This document shows positions 4,409 through 5,781 of a stretch of 5,781 nt of DNA, piece after piece (within the stretch, counting starts at the first letter, position 1; each line of letters begins with the position of its first letter). The notes below the pieces were generated by a model. The model saw only the letters and a program-made list of their open reading frames with translations, was not told where the DNA came from and did no database searches. Made by a program: the position numbers and the translations under genes. Source of the DNA: Marmoricola sp. (GTDB lineage: Bacteria > Actinomycetota > Actinomycetes > Propionibacteriales > Nocardioidaceae); NCBI GenBank assembly GCA_030151765.1, contig JASLCW010000324.1:1-5781 (forward strand), in the 5' to 3' direction.

Positions 4409-4623
4409 CCAGCGCACGGCGTGCGGGATCGCTCGCACATCTCCACACGCCTGGCCTAGCCGTGACCCGATCGGCGACGTCGAGCAGCGTGCGACCACCC
4501 ACCCCTAAGGACCCCCACCCCGGGGTGCCGTCCTTGCGATGCCGTGTACCGGCTCCCAGCCTGGTTAGCGCTAGGCCGACTCCCGATTTTGCTCGACCTC
4601 ACCTGGCTGCAGAGGGGAAATGA
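4405..4623 (+). CDS. Doubtful 72-aa ORF ahead of the small terminase gene
   Basis: GTG 4405 overlaps the preceding stop (GTGA) and has GGGGAG four bases upstream. The frame closes at TGA 4621-4623, seven bases before the terminase start and in the same frame. The arrangement mimics the other coupled junctions. However, the product is rich in Pro, Ser, Ala and Arg with no fold-like pattern, its third positions are less G+C-biased than its neighbours', and a large dyad (4507-4535) interrupts it. More likely this is intergenic DNA or the remnant of a gene. It is listed because the start geometry is good. Confidence 0.25.
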   Translation: MTSARRAGSLAHLHTPGLAVTRSATSSSVRPPTPKDPHPGVPSLRCRVPAPSLVSARPTPDFARPHLAAEGK

Positions 4624-4629
4624 GCGCCC
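4409..4629. other. Probable intergenic gap separating early and packaging genes
   Basis: These 221 bases hold no convincing gene apart from the doubtful ORF above. They contain the dyad at 4507-4535, an 8-bp palindrome TAGCGCTA near 4565-4572, a short T-run at 4587-4590 and the AGGGG ribosome binding site of the terminase gene near 4613. No promoter pair with good spacing could be identified. The position between the early operon and the packaging gene suits a transcriptional boundary. Confidence 0.5.
4507..4535. terminator. Large dyad; possible terminator or operator
   Basis: Outer arms AAGGAC (4507-4512) and GTCCTT (4530-4535) are perfect complements. Inner arms CACCCC (4516-4521) and GGGGTG (4522-4527) form a perfect 12-bp palindrome. 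Only CCC and CC remain unpaired between them. It would make a very stable hairpin in RNA. No U-tract follows, which is common for actinobacterial terminators but also leaves an operator role open. Confidence 0.45.
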
Positions 4630-5040
4630 ATGAAGCTGACACCTACGCCGAAGGGCTTGCAGGCCGCAGGCCGCGACCTGTGGATCTCGATCGCAACACA
4701 GTGGGCTGACGACGACATGCTTCCTGATGCCCGCGAGCGGCGGCTCCTGGCTGACGCCTGTCATGAGGCAGACACGCTCAGTGCGATCGAGGTCGAGCTT
4801 GATGCGGCCCGGCAGCGCGGTGAGATGGTCGTGAGCGGAAGCCAGGGTCAACCCGTGAGTCACCCGATGATCGCCGAAGCGCGCGCGTCACGCGGTGCGA
4901 TCCGTCAGGCGCTGCTGAAGCTCGGATTCACCGACCCGGCCATGAGCCAGTCCTCGCCGAGAGCGCCGATGACCGTCGCGGAAGCTGGTCGGCGCGGCGG
5001 GATGATGAAGCACCACCGCAGCCACTCGGGGATCGGCTGA
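4630..5040 (+). CDS. terS: Phage terminase small subunit, P27 family-like
   Basis: A 136-aa protein with the layout of P27-type small terminase subunits, which recognise the packaging site and bring the large-subunit motor to DNA. GLQAAGRDLWISIATQWA is the opening helix, followed by RRLLADACHEADTL (the conserved LL-x-x-C-x-x-x-D helix). Then come a Gly-rich turn (GEMVVSGSQGQPVSHP, HP in place of the usual NP) and ASRGAIRQALLKLGF (the closing helix ending in LG-hydrophobic). The C-terminal tail (PMTVAEAGRRGGMMKHHRSH) is basic and could contact DNA. ATG 4630 is the first start after an in-frame stop at 4621 and has AGGGG upstream. No large subunit follows in the window, which is unusual for a complete phage and typical of phage satellites that encode only the small subunit. 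Confidence 0.75.
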   Translation: MKLTPTPKGLQAAGRDLWISIATQWADDDMLPDARERRLLADACHEADTLSAIEVELDAARQRGEMVVSGSQGQPVSHPMIAEARASRGAIRQALLKLGFTDPAMSQSSPRAPMTVAEAGRRGGMMKHHRSHSGIG

Positions 5041-5041
5041 C

Positions 5042-5398
5042 ATGGCCAGGTCCGCAACCAAGCGCGGCGCCCGGCGGCCCGAACTCCGGCGCGCGCTGAT
5101 CGACCGGGCTCGCTGGCTCGCCGAGAGCTTCCCGGCCTCGGGCGGTGGCGCCCTTCATGACCATGCGGCCAGTCTCAAGTCGGGGCCGATCGTGCTGAGT
5201 ACGGCGTCGATGTTCCATGCGTTCTACCACGCGTATGGGCCCCAGGCGGCCGATCCCTACGTGTATCGCTCGGATCCGGACAACGTTCGTCGGTGGCTGC
5301 TCGACGAGAACGACGTACTCACCGAACTCGATCCTGAGCCGTGCGGGAACCGGTTCTGCAATTGTCCGCCCGAGCTCGCAGGAGGCTCCCATGTCTAG
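5042..5398 (+). CDS. Protein of unknown function with C-terminal Cys cluster (118 aa)
   Basis: ATG 5042 lies one base after the terminase stop, with GGGGATCGG upstream as ribosome binding site. The N-terminus is very basic (ARSATKRGARRPELRRALIDRARW). The centre reads as helices, with STASMFHAFYHAYGP and a DPDNVRRWLLDENDVLTEL segment. The C-terminus ends in CGNRFCNCPPE, three Cys within eight residues, a possible metal site. No family is recognised. It does not resemble a large terminase, portal or tail-assembly chaperone, the genes normally expected between a small terminase and a tape measure. It overlaps the next start by eight bases, so it is probably co-translated with the tape-measure-like gene. 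Confidence 0.75.
   Translation: MARSATKRGARRPELRRALIDRARWLAESFPASGGGALHDHAASLKSGPIVLSTASMFHAFYHAYGPQAADPYVYRSDPDNVRRWLLDENDVLTELDPEPCGNRFCNCPPELAGGSHV
5380..5385 (+). promoter_or_regulatory. Shine-Dalgarno of the tape-measure-like gene
   Basis: AGGAGG lies five bases before ATG 5391. It fixes this start, which overlaps the end of the 118-aa gene by eight bases. Confidence 0.8.
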
Positions 5399-5781
5399 CG
5401 TCGGTTCCGTTTCCGTCGATGTCGTCCCGGATGCCTCTGGGTGGGCTGAGAAGCTTCGGGCTCAGATTCGCAATGCCTTCGTCAAGGTCGAGCTGGACAC
5501 GACCGAGGCGGACGCGAAGCTGGACACGTTCGCGGCACGGCTCGACAAGGTGCGGGCCGAGTCTCCCTCGGTGCATGTCGACGTGGACGCGGGTGGCGCT
5601 GAGGCTCAACTGGTCGCCTTCGATGTCCTGGCTGATCGTGCAACCCGTGACCGGCATGTCAGCATCGGGACCGGCTTCGGTGGAGTCCTCTCTCCGGGCG
5701 GCATGGGATCGCTACTCGGTGACCTGGAGTCGCTGACGTCCAAGGGTGTGGCTGCCGAGTCGGCGATGGGTCCGCTGCTGG
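5391..5781 (+). CDS. Phage tail tape-measure-like protein, N-terminus (3' end outside window)
   Basis: Open from ATG 5391 to the window edge: 130 full codons. The N-terminus SSVGSVSVDVVPDASGWAEK is the hallmark opening of actinophage tape-measure proteins (a V-x-V-x-V-x-P-D strand followed by a helix with KLR-x-x-I). Next come a helix-forming segment (TEADAKLDTFAARLDKV), a repeated Val/Asp strand (VHVDVDAGGAEAQLVAF) and a Gly-rich stretch (GTGFGGVLSPGGMGSLLG), again usual for the family. Tape-measure proteins set tail length and are normally very long, so most of the gene would lie beyond the window. The eight-base overlap and strong AGGAGG support the start. It is oddly close to the small terminase gene; the usual head and tail-tube genes are missing between them. 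The call rests on the N-terminal pattern, and a non-tail protein with a similar opening cannot be excluded. Confidence 0.65.
   Translation, partial: MSSVGSVSVDVVPDASGWAEKLRAQIRNAFVKVELDTTEADAKLDTFAARLDKVRAESPSVHVDVDAGGAEAQLVAFDVLADRATRDRHVSIGTGFGGVLSPGGMGSLLGDLESLTSKGVAAESAMGPLL

Overview
The window looks like part of an integrated phage-type mobile element in a high-GC actinobacterium. The base composition is strongly G+C-rich, third codon positions are mostly G or C, GTG starts occur, and the gene families are actinophage-like. Every gene I can support lies on the + strand. No species can be named from the sequence alone.

Layout: (1) 1-567 is the C-terminal catalytic half of a tyrosine integrase, cut by the window edge. 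(2) 568-904 is non-coding and holds an exact 11-bp tandem repeat, a nested dyad and an 8-bp direct repeat, a plausible control and recombination region. (3) 905-4408 is a tightly packed early operon: an excisionase-like winged-helix protein, a 48-aa ORF, two small alpha/beta-type proteins of unknown function, a RepA/RecA-fold hexameric-helicase-like ATPase with a C-terminal CxxC...CxxC module, a 20-codon Trp/Arg-rich mini-ORF with a perfect Shine-Dalgarno, an HTH protein, a 242-aa helical protein and a 61-aa protein. Nearly all junctions are 1-10 base overlaps, mostly ATGA or GTGA, so translation is probably coupled along the operon. (4) 4409-4629 is a gap with a large dyad and only a doubtful ORF. 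(5) 4630 to the end carries a P27-type small terminase subunit, a 118-aa protein of unknown function and the N-terminus of a tape-measure-like protein that runs off the window.

Two things stand out. First, the 3' part of the helicase gene holds a dense cluster of an 8-bp element, AGTGCGCC: seven exact copies and two one-mismatch copies within 130 bp, in both orientations and all three reading-frame phases. Selection therefore appears to act on the DNA, and the simplest reading is an iteron-type replication origin embedded in the replication gene, as in lambda O. Second, the small terminase subunit is followed after one small gene by a tape-measure-like gene, with no large terminase, portal, capsid or tail-tube genes between. 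Together with integrase, excisionase and an autonomous replication helicase, this recalls a phage satellite that redirects a helper's packaging, here possibly also carrying its own tape measure. A degraded prophage is the main alternative.
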